From a virus, in the IMG/VR virus record IMGVR_UViG_3300042896_000241, positions 1 through 22,611 of that record: a stretch of 22,611 nt of DNA, one strand, 5' to 3'. Below, one piece after another: positions 6,041 through 11,455 of the stretch (its first letter is position 1; every line of letters begins with the position of its first letter). Made by a program: the position numbers and the translations under genes. The notes under the pieces were generated by a model. The model searched no databases, had not been told where the DNA came from, and saw only the letters and a list, made by a program, of their open reading frames with translations.

Positions 6041-6242
6041 ACTTTAATTGTAGCATAGTTACCTGTTTTTCACAAGTGGTTTTAATTCTAATGCTACGCC
6101 CTGTTGGCACTTTAACTTCTTGATTGCGTGCGTGATGAACTGTGTTATACAGCACCTCAACCTCAAGCTCCACACCCAATCCCCTGCACCAGATGTAGTC
6201 GATTTCGTTAAAATCATTGTGTGCCAATGCCCATGTACTCAC
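5970..6242 (-). CDS. F-x-LRW family protein with read-through C-terminus (90 aa)
   Basis: The best start is GTG at 6242, whose GTGA overlaps the upstream stop after AGATGGGC; an ATG two codons upstream lies inside that SD. The core is I-D-Y-I-W-C-R-G-L-G. The family end is recognisable as T-M-L-Q-L-K-Y-A (Trp replaced by Tyr). Translation then continues about 21 more residues to a distant stop, overlapping the next gene by 71 nt. It looks like a member that lost its stop codon. Confidence 0.65.
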   Translation of the reverse strand: MSTWALAHNDFNEIDYIWCRGLGVELEVEVLYNTVHHARNQEVKVPTGRSIRIKTTCEKQVTMLQLKYADKLYLISETITDPIQLRELDF

Positions 6243-6526
6243 GCCCATCTTAGTACGAACATAGTCCTGTCCGATTCCTTTTTAAACCAGTACTTTCGAT
6301 TACTGCCAGTCCACCGGCGTTCGATATTAGTGCCGCCCCAACTTGCTGGTCCCATTACATCGGTGAGCCAATCATCCATACCAGCATATTCGAACCGATC
6401 ATAGTTATCAGGTTGTGCCCAATACGTAAAAATCGGTTGAGTATCTGAAATTCCTAATATGATAGTTTTAGCACACATCAATATGGATTTGTTAATTAGC
6501 AAGTCGACCTCTAACACCCTATTCAT
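6239..6526 (-). CDS. F-x-LRW family protein, first gene of the array (95 aa)
   Basis: Begins MNRVLEVDLLINKSI; the ATG overlaps the end of the upstream gene by 8 nt and follows GAGCAGGGCA. The core is G-M-D-D-W-L-T-D-V-M-G-P-A-S-W-G-G. The end K-K-E-S-D-R-T-M-F-V-L-R-W-A is encoded TTA AGA TGG GCG TGA. This is the promoter-proximal end of the array, so it should be translated first. Function is unknown. Confidence 0.8.
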   Translation of the reverse strand: MNRVLEVDLLINKSILMCAKTIILGISDTQPIFTYWAQPDNYDRFEYAGMDDWLTDVMGPASWGGTNIERRWTGSNRKYWFKKESDRTMFVLRWA

Positions 6527-6998
6527 TGCCCTGCTCTTTAGATAGCTGACAAATTAACATAAAGTTATCGTATGCTTTCTTGACTGAGGGATTCGTCATC
6601 AGTTTGGCTGCTTCTTCCTGCATGGCTTCAATGCCAGCATCAGCACAGTCACGAATACACAATCCGTCAAGCGTGGCTAATTCATCACCAAACTCCTCAG
6701 CTAGCTTTTTCCATGCGGTACGTTGCCCGTCAGTAATGAGAGCACGCTGCGGACGCATCTCACTTGCCTTAGAGATTGCCTTACATATAGCATCCTCAGC
6801 ATATCGCCCCGCAGCAATCATTGGAGCAAGCGCTGGATCAATGTTAAACTTACGACTTGTGCCTCCGGGATAGCTCAGTACGAGATGGTTACCTTTGGTA
6901 AAGCTGTCCAGGAAGTCACTATCATACTCTGCTACGGGCGTATAAGTAACTTTCCCTGCTTCGGATATATGTTTTTCAAAATATACTTTTTTCACCAT
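6519..6998 (-). CDS. Conserved hypothetical phage protein (159 aa)
   Basis: Begins MVKKVYFEKHISEAGKV; a GTG one codon downstream (GTGA overlap with the upstream stop) is an equally possible start. It is an alpha/beta-looking soluble protein with an alanine-rich helical middle (R-Y-A-E-D-A-I-C-K-A-I-S-K-A-S-E). The C-terminus T-N-P-S-V-K-K-A-Y...I-C-Q-L-S-K matches the proteins at 424-849 and 1-121. K-E-Q-G codons provide AGCAGGG as SD for the next gene. Function is unknown. Confidence 0.8.
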   Translation of the reverse strand: MVKKVYFEKHISEAGKVTYTPVAEYDSDFLDSFTKGNHLVLSYPGGTSRKFNIDPALAPMIAAGRYAEDAICKAISKASEMRPQRALITDGQRTAWKKLAEEFGDELATLDGLCIRDCADAGIEAMQEEAAKLMTNPSVKKAYDNFMLICQLSKEQGNE

Positions 6999-7192
6999 TG
7001 GCTTTCATCTGTAATTGGTACTGTCATTTTACCCTTGACACCGTTTGCCATAGTATCAAAAACTAGATCAACCAAACACCCGATGCCAGATTGACCCCGC
7101 TGCTCTATTGTAAAGTTTTGTACTTCTGGAAAACTGCTCAGTATAGTTTGGATCTTTTGCAGATCAGCACGCTTAAGATAAATTTTCTCCAT
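6992..7192 (-). CDS. Hypothetical protein (66 aa)
   Basis: Begins MEKIYLKRADLQKIQTIL. The ATG at 7192 lies within the last 20 nt of the upstream gene and follows AGAAAGGA at about 8 nt; a TTG two codons further upstream is not needed. The predicted fold is a short helix followed by strands (F-T-I-E-Q-R-G-Q-S-G-I-G-C-L-V-D-L-V-F). It ends at W immediately before TGA. No recognised family. Confidence 0.75.
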   Translation of the reverse strand: MEKIYLKRADLQKIQTILSSFPEVQNFTIEQRGQSGIGCLVDLVFDTMANGVKGKMTVPITDESQW

Positions 7193-7694
7193 TACCAATC
7201 CTTTCTAGTGCCTCAGTGAGGGCAAGTTCAATAAACGCATTGAAGGTGATATCCATCTGATGGGCTAGTTTCATGTACTGCAGTAGCTCAGCATCATTAA
7301 ACTCAACTGGTATTGAAACGCGGTTGTCGTACTCTTCATAGTTCATAATTGCAGTTGCCTTCTCCAAAAAGTCGTCAGCCACATCAAGATCAATAAAGTT
7401 AACATCATCCCATGCTTGGTCGTCAAGACCCCGCTGCGCTACTTCAGCCTTAAATGCTTTCAAAAAGTTAGGATTGGTATATCGATATGCTTTTTCCTTT
7501 TTAAAATCGCACACTGATACTTCGTATACTTCTTGAGTTTTGGTGTCAAAAATTACGCAGGCGCTGACACCTTCTTGCTTACCATCCCACGCATCGAGCA
7601 TATATGCATTGGGACCAAAACAATGCCAACAGTAATTGCTTCCTTCTGATATGCGGTACGAAACTACTGCCATCCAGTCTTTGAGAGAAATCAT
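7173..7694 (-). CDS. Hypothetical protein with ribbon-helix-helix-like C-terminus (173 aa)
   Basis: The start is fixed by AGGA 6 nt upstream and by a promoter at 7716-7744. Residues 1-115 are an uncharacterised domain with Trp and Cys (N-Y-C-W-H-C-F-G-P-N). Residues about 126-165 (V-S-I-P-V-E-F-N, then helix L-L-Q-Y-M-K-L-A-H-Q-M-D, then F-N-A-F-I-E-L-A-L-T-E-A-L) look like the strand-helix-helix of ribbon-helix-helix/HicB-type DNA-binding proteins. It may be a regulator. It is first in the operon leading into the F-x-LRW array. Confidence 0.75.
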   Translation of the reverse strand: MISLKDWMAVVSYRISEGSNYCWHCFGPNAYMLDAWDGKQEGVSACVIFDTKTQEVYEVSVCDFKKEKAYRYTNPNFLKAFKAEVAQRGLDDQAWDDVNFIDLDVADDFLEKATAIMNYEEYDNRVSIPVEFNDAELLQYMKLAHQMDITFNAFIELALTEALERIGNGENLS

Positions 7695-7715
7695 ATATGT
7701 CCTTAGTAAAATTAA

Positions 7716-7744
7716 ATTATAACGTAGTTTAGTGAACTCTGCAA
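7716..7744 (-). promoter_or_regulatory. Sigma70-type promoter TTGCAG-17-TATAAT
   Basis: The -35 TTGCAG lies in the last codons of the L12-like gene, followed by exactly 17 bp and a perfect TATAAT. The predicted start of transcription near 7709 gives a leader of about 15 nt carrying AGGA before the ATG at 7694. It probably drives everything from 7694 leftward, including the array. It is the only promoter of the set with a -35 outside TTGANN. Confidence 0.75.
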
Positions 7745-8169
7745 CCTAGGTCACGAAGTTCTTTGGCCAACTTGCGGCCAGCATCAACAGTGAGACAATC
7801 AATCTGAACGTCATGTATTTTACTTGCATCGTAGAGGTCTTTAGCTTCCTTAAGGCCAGACCCCGCTGCGGCCCTAATGGCTTTAATGCAGCTTACGGCA
7901 TTCGGGGCAGGTGCACCGACGTTCCCATTGTTCCATGTATTTGATGGGTGTTGCCCATGCCCTGTTTTCATTGCATCTATGGAAAATCTGACGCGGCCCG
8001 GGGAGTTATCAGTCAGCATAGAAAAGAACACTTTGCCCTTTAGTTCTTTACCCATTGCATCGCCCATGGCATTCCATACATCCATTCCGCGATCAGGACC
8101 ATAATGATCAGTGAGGCTGCGCAGAAAAAGCACTGCATCAGAAACTACTTGATCGAGAGTATTATTCAT
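7729..8169 (-). CDS. Phage protein with ribosomal L7/L12 C-terminal-like domain (146 aa)
   Basis: Residues 90-146 (A-V-S-C-I-K-A-I-R-A-A-A-G-S-G-L-K-E-A-K-D-L, then R-K-L-A-K-E-L-R-D-L-G-C-R-V) match the pattern of the ribosomal protein L7/L12 C-terminal domain (V-I-K-x-I-R-x-x-x-G-L-G-L-K-E-A-K). That domain recruits translation GTPases to the ribosome. Residues 1-65 (Y-G-P-D-R-G-M-D-V-W, K-G-K-V-F-F-S-M-L-T) are a different phage domain, joined by a Gly/Asn/Pro linker. L12-like proteins are known from some phage genomes. Possible ribosome or translation-factor targeting is inference. The start overlaps the upstream stop by 8 nt. Confidence 0.78.
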   Translation of the reverse strand: MNNTLDQVVSDAVLFLRSLTDHYGPDRGMDVWNAMGDAMGKELKGKVFFSMLTDNSPGRVRFSIDAMKTGHGQHPSNTWNNGNVGAPAPNAVSCIKAIRAAAGSGLKEAKDLYDASKIHDVQIDCLTVDAGRKLAKELRDLGCRVH

Positions 8170-8416
8170 CGTTTGGCCCTATAATTTTAAGGTTAGTGTA
8201 TGTTGCTTTACGCTGGTATGTTTCAAATGCTAATTCAGTATCATGCAGTGTGCGATAACGACCAACTAGGCAGTCCTCCCACAGCCAAATATTACCAGTG
8301 ATCTTGTAAGGTTTGACTATTTTGCGGTTCTTGACATGAATCGTGGTTTGTTCTACTATTCCCTGCCTAATATCCTTTGCGTGGCTTGCTTCTGCTTTGG
8401 ATCTAGCATTACTCAT
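8162..8416 (-). CDS. Hypothetical basic protein (84 aa)
   Basis: Begins MSNARSKAEASHAKD; the ATG overlaps the upstream TGA, with GAGGA 7 nt before it. The protein is basic. The second half (N-I-W-L-W-E-D-C-L-V-G-R-Y-R-T-L-H-D-T-E) looks beta-rich. I do not recognise the family. Cotranslated with the L12-like gene downstream. Confidence 0.78.
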   Translation of the reverse strand: MSNARSKAEASHAKDIRQGIVEQTTIHVKNRKIVKPYKITGNIWLWEDCLVGRYRTLHDTELAFETYQRKATYTNLKIIGPNDE

Positions 8417-8682
8417 AGGCGATCCTCGTTAGGGGATTCTTTTGGTAATCCAAAATGTTCTGTTAGAATCTTTGCACACGATTCGGCAGTTAATGCATTT
8501 GATGGAAAGTTAAATTGCCTAAGCTGGTTGCCGTGTGCCTCCAACAGTCTTGCACATTCGCTAATGAGCAGTTCAGTGTACTGTGTAAGAAGTACACGCT
8601 CGTAGATATGTGGTTGACTCTCGGCAACTATGTCAGCCAATGTTCTTGCTTCTTGTAGTAACGGTATGCTATTTTGATTCAT
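8413..8682 (-). CDS. HFGV family small protein (89 aa)
   Basis: Begins MNQNSIPLLQEARTLA. The upstream ATG (8700) is excluded because it is 2 nt from the -10 box, before the predicted transcript start; the chosen ATG follows AAAGGGC. It shows the family pattern: helix, L-L-I-S-E-C-A-R-L-L around the middle, and A-K-I-L-T-E-H-F-G-L near the end. A 10-residue tail follows HFG, so this copy does not use the motif as the next gene's SD. Function is unknown. Confidence 0.8.
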   Translation of the reverse strand: MNQNSIPLLQEARTLADIVAESQPHIYERVLLTQYTELLISECARLLEAHGNQLRQFNFPSNALTAESCAKILTEHFGLPKESPNEDRL

Positions 8683-8702
8683 TAACTGCCCTTTATACAT
8701 TA

Positions 8703-8731
8703 ATTATAACATGCATTGGCCGCTATGTCAA
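8703..8731 (-). promoter_or_regulatory. Sigma70 consensus promoter TTGACA-17-TATAAT
   Basis: A perfect -35 TTGACA starting 1 nt after the stop of the gene at 8733-8996, exactly 17 bp, and a perfect TATAAT. The predicted transcript starts near 8696, 14 nt before the ATG at 8682. This should be a very strong host-polymerase promoter, suited to early expression. Confidence 0.85.
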
Positions 8732-8732
8732 T

Positions 8733-8996
8733 TTAAGCCTTAACCAAACAAGTCCGGTAACTCCCAACATACTTGAACTGGTGCTTGCCAGGACAGCTTG
8801 CTCTCTCGCGCTTTAGAACGCCCTGTTTCAGCAGTTTCTTGAGGTCTGTATCGTGCTGTAACTGCGGGCGATACTTGCAGTTAACAGCTAGACGACCCTC
8901 AGGATGAGCCTCGAACCAGCTCTTAATTGCATTGCGTCTAATCATGCCGTACGGTGGCGGTGGCGGGCAGTACCAATCAGGAAATATGGGTGTCAT
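8733..8996 (-). CDS. Winged-helix-like phage protein (87 aa)
   Basis: Begins MTPIFPDWYC followed by six Pro in a row of eight; the ATG lies inside the end of the upstream gene, after a TTGAGC stretch. Residues about 19-70 (R-N-A-I-K-S-W-F-E, Y-R-P-Q-L-Q-H-D-T-D-L-K-K-L-L-K-Q-G-V-L-K-R-E-R) fit a short winged-helix fold seen in many small phage proteins. The C-terminus is strand-like (Y-V-G-S-Y-R-T-C-L-V-K-A). It may bind DNA. Family recognition is from memory. Confidence 0.7.
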   Translation of the reverse strand: MTPIFPDWYCPPPPPYGMIRRNAIKSWFEAHPEGRLAVNCKYRPQLQHDTDLKKLLKQGVLKRERASCPGKHQFKYVGSYRTCLVKA

Positions 8997-9159
8997 ATTT
9001 TTGCTCAATTAATGTGTATAACTTAACTTTCTCTGCTTCTCTATCTGGATTGGTTTTACGTTCATATGTATCAACCCTGCGGAGCCATTCTAACCGCTCG
9101 CTAGCAGCTAATACTGGTCGTGAAATTGTATTTGGATTTGATGGAAGTAGTGGAGTCAT
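8977..9159 (-). CDS. Hypothetical protein (60 aa)
   Basis: Begins MTPLLPSNPNTISRPVLAAS at the ATG overlapping the upstream TGA. The Pro-rich head is followed by a charged helix (E-R-L-E-W-L-R-R-V-D-T-Y-E-R-K and E-A-E-K-V-K-L-Y-T-L-I-E-Q-K). The MTP-hydrophobic-P head resembles that of the next protein (MTPIFPDW). The 20-nt overlap with the downstream gene suggests translational coupling. No known family. Confidence 0.72.
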   Translation of the reverse strand: MTPLLPSNPNTISRPVLAASERLEWLRRVDTYERKTNPDREAEKVKLYTLIEQKYDTHIS

Positions 9160-9476
9160 ATTTTGAATGTCGCCCAAAAGGCAGTCTTTGACAGGTCCTT
9201 TTCAAACTCAGGATACACGTCGTTTAACTTAGTACTATCAATAGAACGGTAGCCATCCTGTTCCTTTTTGTCGTGCATACGCCTCATGGAATACGGTGAG
9301 TCGGTAAAGACTTTTGTTTGTAGCTTTTTACCGCGCCTACCCCAAAACGAGACGTAGCTACAACTGTCACTGTCCCATTGGTCGCTGTCGGGTTCGCTAA
9401 GACATATAATGCCCCACACTTTGTCAGCATTTTCAGCCTCTACGCGTTTCCATCCAATAAATTCATAGCGAATCAT
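9156..9476 (-). CDS. WGR-like domain protein (106 aa)
   Basis: Residues about 18-106 (K-V-W-G-I-I-C-L..., Y-V-S-F-W-G-R-R-G-K-K-L-Q-T-K, D-G-Y-R-S-I, Y-P-E-F-E-K-D-L...W-A-T) follow the order of a WGR domain. There the W-G-R-x-G turn is followed by a helix and a G-Y strand. WGR domains bind nucleic acids and occur in PARPs and in bacterial and phage proteins. The ATG overlaps the upstream TGA. The domain call rests on the WGRRG motif and general layout. Confidence 0.65.
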   Translation of the reverse strand: MIRYEFIGWKRVEAENADKVWGIICLSEPDSDQWDSDSCSYVSFWGRRGKKLQTKVFTDSPYSMRRMHDKKEQDGYRSIDSTKLNDVYPEFEKDLSKTAFWATFKI

Positions 9477-9688
9477 GATATATTGTTAATTCCAAAATGT
9501 TCTTTGAACAGATCAGCCACTGGGCGAGTCCAGAAATCGCTATTTTCCGCAGCGGTGGCTAGTATGGCACATTCGTTGATTAGCAACTCAGCGAATCTTT
9601 CCTTGTCAAAACTACCAGCGTCTGGATCACCTGGCCAACACGCTTGCCAAGTACACTGTTTCATCAATTCTTTAAGTCGTGTGTTCAT
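9473..9688 (-). CDS. HFGV family small protein (71 aa)
   Basis: Two adjacent ATGs exist. The second (9688) gives MNTRLKELM, matching the family's usual MN-x-R-[IL]-x-E-L start, and it has the better distance to GGGA. The pattern continues with E-R-F-A-E-L-L-I-N-E-C-A-I-L and ends K-E-H-F-G-I-N-N-I-S. The six residues after HFG put its GGA about 13 nt from the next ATG, so this copy is a poor SD donor. Function is unknown. Confidence 0.8.
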   Translation of the reverse strand: MNTRLKELMKQCTWQACWPGDPDAGSFDKERFAELLINECAILATAAENSDFWTRPVADLFKEHFGINNIS

Positions 9689-9897
9689 CATCTGTCCCGG
9701 TAATCGTAATCATAATCGTCACCAATCTGTCGTTCTAAGCTATCAATTTTACTCTCGTATTGATCTTTGACCTTATCTAGCTCATCCTCTGCACTAGATA
9801 ATTGCTCTTGCAAGTAAGTCACTTGGCCACGCAACCCGTTAATTTCCTGGTTGAGTTCGTAGATTCGGTCGGCAGCTAATTCCTCATCGCTATTCAT
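9688..9897 (-). CDS. Small coiled-coil protein (69 aa)
   Basis: Nearly all of the protein is a heptad-rich coiled coil (residues about 10-57: I-Y-E-L-N-Q-E-I-N-G-L-R-G-Q-V-T-Y-L). It ends in an acidic tyrosine tail with repeated D-Y-D-Y. The ATG overlaps the TGA of the gene upstream, after GGAGTAACAGG. Likely an oligomeric adaptor; function is unknown. Confidence 0.8.
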   Translation of the reverse strand: MNSDEELAADRIYELNQEINGLRGQVTYLQEQLSSAEDELDKVKDQYESKIDSLERQIGDDYDYDYRDR

Positions 9898-10070
9898 CCT
9901 GTTACTCCAAAATAATCTTTAATATGAGTGGCCAAACTTTGGCTCATATACGGTGCTGCCGTTTCACAAATTTCAAGTATGAGCAATTCAGCCAGTCGTT
10001 GAGCCCGCGGCGCAATCTCTGGCGCTGCATAACCCGCTTCCAGCATCAGTTCTTTAATTCGGTTGTTCAT
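9894..10070 (-). CDS. HFGV family small protein (58 aa)
   Basis: A short ORF filling the gap between two ATGA junctions. Begins MNNRIKELMLEAGYAAPEI, then R-L-A-E-L-L-I-L-E-I-C-E-T-A, and ends I-K-D-Y-F-G-V-T-G. It is a complete, compact family member. The G-V codons GGA GTA place GGAG 7 nt before the next gene's ATG. The perfect fit in both overlaps and the family match make it a convincing gene despite its size. Confidence 0.85.
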   Translation of the reverse strand: MNNRIKELMLEAGYAAPEIAPRAQRLAELLILEICETAAPYMSQSLATHIKDYFGVTG

Positions 10071-10228
10071 GTGTTAACAATGTAATTAAAATATATGTAA
10101 GTTATGATGCCAGTAAGTTGAAACCAACTACGTTCCAGCGCAACATTCCAGTCAGGAGTTGTTAGCATCAATTGATATACAAAATTTCCGGCCAAAATCA
10201 AAAAAATACCGTAAATTGACCTTTTCAT
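10067..10228 (-). CDS. Small membrane protein (53 aa)
   Basis: Begins MKRSIYGIFLILAGNF, 1 nt after the upstream TAA, with AGAAGG 7 nt before the ATG. It has two hydrophobic stretches, residues 5-22 and about 35-50 (F-Q-L-T-G-I-I-T-Y-I-Y-F), so it is probably a two-helix inner-membrane protein. Function is unknown. Confidence 0.75.
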   Translation of the reverse strand: MKRSIYGIFLILAGNFVYQLMLTTPDWNVALERSWFQLTGIITYIYFNYIVNT

Positions 10229-10229
10229 A

Positions 10230-10493
10230 TTAATACCTTCTGCCGTCACCAGCGCATTGATCAAAGTCTTGGTCTGCTATAGTCACCCATGATACTGGCT
10301 CACTAGCTGCACACAACTTAACCTCGGCCAAATACTTTTCTTCTCTCTTGATTGCAGTTTCCAACAAGTCAGCAGTAGTGGCGCGGTGTTGTTCTTCAGC
10401 GTATGTTAGCTTTGGCTCACCATATAGCATCTTAGTGAATTCAAATGCTTGCTGCAATGCCTTGAGTGTCGCAGTTTGTCGTTGATACATCAT
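10230..10493 (-). CDS. Hypothetical helical protein (87 aa)
   Basis: Begins MMYQRQTATLKALQQAF. The start follows a good SD, TAGGAG, 7 nt upstream. The open frame extends much further upstream through the neighbouring gene but has no SD there. The protein is mostly alpha-helical and charged (A-D-L-L-E-T-A-I-K-R-E-E-K-Y-L-A-E-V-K). It ends G-D-G-R-R-Y, whose codons give the next gene's AGAAGG SD. No known family. Confidence 0.72.
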   Translation of the reverse strand: MMYQRQTATLKALQQAFEFTKMLYGEPKLTYAEEQHRATTADLLETAIKREEKYLAEVKLCAASEPVSWVTIADQDFDQCAGDGRRY

Positions 10494-10503
10494 TCTATAA
10501 CTC

Positions 10504-10731
10504 CTAAATAGGGTTACTGCGCCAGGTAGTGATTCCATCTTCTTCGCCGTAGCCCATTTGTTCACCAACATAGTCACCCGGGTACTGGCAGTCTTCTGCC
10601 ATATCAGCAGCATCAGCACATTTACGGACAATCAATGCTGCGAATTTTTCTTGGTCAACTCGCACGAAGTATCCAGTGGCAGCGTCAAATACGCTAGCTT
10701 GATCCAGTAATTTTTTGATAATAGCATTCAT
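10504..10731 (-). CDS. HFGV family protein that has lost its end (75 aa)
   Basis: Begins MNAIIKKLLDQASVFDA and carries the central E-K-F-A-A-L-I-V-R-K-C-A-D-A-A, clearly of the HFGV family. The C-terminus is instead Y-G-E-E-D-G-I-T-T-W-R-S-N-P-I. Consistent with the loss, the next gene has its own SD (TAGGAG) after the stop. The start overlaps the upstream TAA (TAATG), with GGAG from the upstream HFGV codons 7 nt before it. Confidence 0.78.
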   Translation of the reverse strand: MNAIIKKLLDQASVFDAATGYFVRVDQEKFAALIVRKCADAADMAEDCQYPGDYVGEQMGYGEEDGITTWRSNPI

Positions 10732-10949
10732 TATTTCACTCCGAAATGTTGTTTGGTCCGACGATTTACTTCTTCTACGCCAGAAATATATCCCTCAAAC
10801 CATGGTCCTTGGCCAGCAGCGTTTGCTACATCTTCACTCACTGCCATACATTCCAACACAATCAACTCGGCAAATTTGTCCATATAAGTTTCAGGTGAGT
10901 CACACGTTGCCCAAGCCAAGTCTTTGAGTTCACCAATACGTGAGTTCAT
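10731..10949 (-). CDS. HFGV family small protein (72 aa)
   Basis: Begins MNSRIGELKDLAWATCD; an ATG four codons upstream lies in the neighbour's HFGM codons and is rejected. Family pattern: M-D-K-F-A-E-L-I-V-L-E-C-M-A-V, ending T-K-Q-H-F-G-V-K. GGA GTG AAA TAA TG at the end supplies GGAG 7 nt before the next ATG. Function is unknown. Confidence 0.83.
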   Translation of the reverse strand: MNSRIGELKDLAWATCDSPETYMDKFAELIVLECMAVSEDVANAAGQGPWFEGYISGVEEVNRRTKQHFGVK

Positions 10950-10950
10950 G

Positions 10951-11154
10951 CTACATTCCAAAATGTTGTGCGATCAATTCTTCGGGACTTTCCAACGTAT
11001 TACACGCAGAATCAGTACACGCAATAGCGCATTGTGCCATGATCTTTTGTGTAAACACCATCATTGTTTCATCATCAAAAACAAACATGTTGTCTTTGAT
11101 GGCGTTGCACTCCACGAGTGCAAGGTTCAAAATATCAGTATTTGCGTTTTTCAT
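10951..11154 (-). CDS. HFGV family small protein, possibly leaderless mRNA (67 aa)
   Basis: Begins MKNANTDILNLALVECN; the mid-region M-V-F-T-Q-K-I-M-A-Q-C-A-I-A and the end E-E-L-I-A-Q-H-F-G-M place it in the HFGV family. The -10 box of the promoter upstream ends 6 nt before the ATG, so transcription should begin at or next to the A of the start codon. No SD is present. Its GGA codon lies 7 nt before the next gene's ATG. Confidence 0.82.
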   Translation of the reverse strand: MKNANTDILNLALVECNAIKDNMFVFDDETMMVFTQKIMAQCAIACTDSACNTLESPEELIAQHFGM

Positions 11155-11160
11155 GTGTTA

Positions 11161-11189
11161 ATTATACAGTAACAGTAGGGAGAGGTCAA
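11161..11189 (-). promoter_or_regulatory. Sigma70-type promoter TTGACC-17-TATAAT
   Basis: TTGACC, exactly 17 bp, then a perfect TATAAT just before the gene at 10951-11154. The -35 box forms the loop of an inverted repeat (11178-11195). The transcript is predicted to begin near 11154, which would be leaderless. Confidence 0.83.
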
Positions 11190-11195
11190 TCTCCC
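11178..11195 (-). promoter_or_regulatory. Inverted repeat with the -35 box in its loop
   Basis: GGGAGA and TCTCCC are separated by six bases that are exactly the -35 hexamer TTGACC. As RNA from the upstream gene it would fold as a terminator-like hairpin but has no U tract. As DNA it could be an operator. Either way it couples the end of one unit with the start of the next. Confidence 0.55.
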
Positions 11196-11205
11196 CGATG
11201 TGATG

Positions 11206-11445
11206 TTAGTAATCTAAGTCTTTCAAAGTTGTTACACTAAGGTAGTTTAGTTTCATCCACGTTGCTAGGTCAAAATCATCTGGAAAACCAAGAGTAGTCA
11301 CTTGCAGACCGTCTCCGGACGAATACGCTTCATCATCGTCATCAACCAATTCTTCCATTCGATCAATAACTTTATCGTCGAGAACCCATTGGATGCTGTT
11401 AGACCCATCACCACCATTTGTAATCACCATATACACTTTAATCAT
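11206..11445 (-). CDS. Small acidic hypothetical protein (79 aa)
   Basis: Begins MIKVYMVITNGGDGSNSI, with AAAGGA 7 nt upstream, 10 nt after the nadV stop, so it is cotranscribed with nadV. It is acidic, with a run of Asp/Glu at residues 34-40 (L-V-D-D-D-D-E-A). The predicted fold is mixed alpha/beta. No known family; its position suggests expression together with NAD+ salvage. Confidence 0.8.
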   Translation of the reverse strand: MIKVYMVITNGGDGSNSIQWVLDDKVIDRMEELVDDDDEAYSSGDGLQVTTLGFPDDFDLATWMKLNYLSVTTLKDLDY

Positions 11446-11455
11446 TTTATTTCCT

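Larger units (their letters stand above)
118..6526 (-). repeat. Tandem array of 21 divergent 'F-x-LRW' small genes
   Basis: Twenty-one of the consecutive minus-strand genes here encode proteins of 57-140 residues that share a C-terminal signature F-x-L-[RK]-W-[STA], usually preceded by an acidic or basic E-K-D/D-R-D-A stretch. Most also share a central core like [IVL]-x-x-W-C-x-x-x-F-G. Outside these blocks they are too divergent to align by eye. The array is interrupted by three unrelated genes (321-431, 424-849 and 3491-3928). At most junctions the L-R-W-S codons double as the next gene's Shine-Dalgarno and the stop overlaps the next ATG (ATGA). No promoter is evident inside, so it is probably read from the promoter near 7.72 kb. 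Function is unknown. The paralogy is seen directly; the cassette idea is inference. Confidence 0.85.

Noticed and set aside
118-6526. Array read as a CRISPR array or DNA tandem repeat
   Set aside because: The repeated unit is only the 14-base gene junction with variable spacing of about 170-420 bp, and the intervening DNA is protein-coding and unrelated in sequence.
10230-10631. Longer form of the 10230 gene (133 codons)
   Set aside because: The extension lies within the HFGV-family gene upstream and has no SD, while TAGGAG sits 7 nt before the ATG at 10493.
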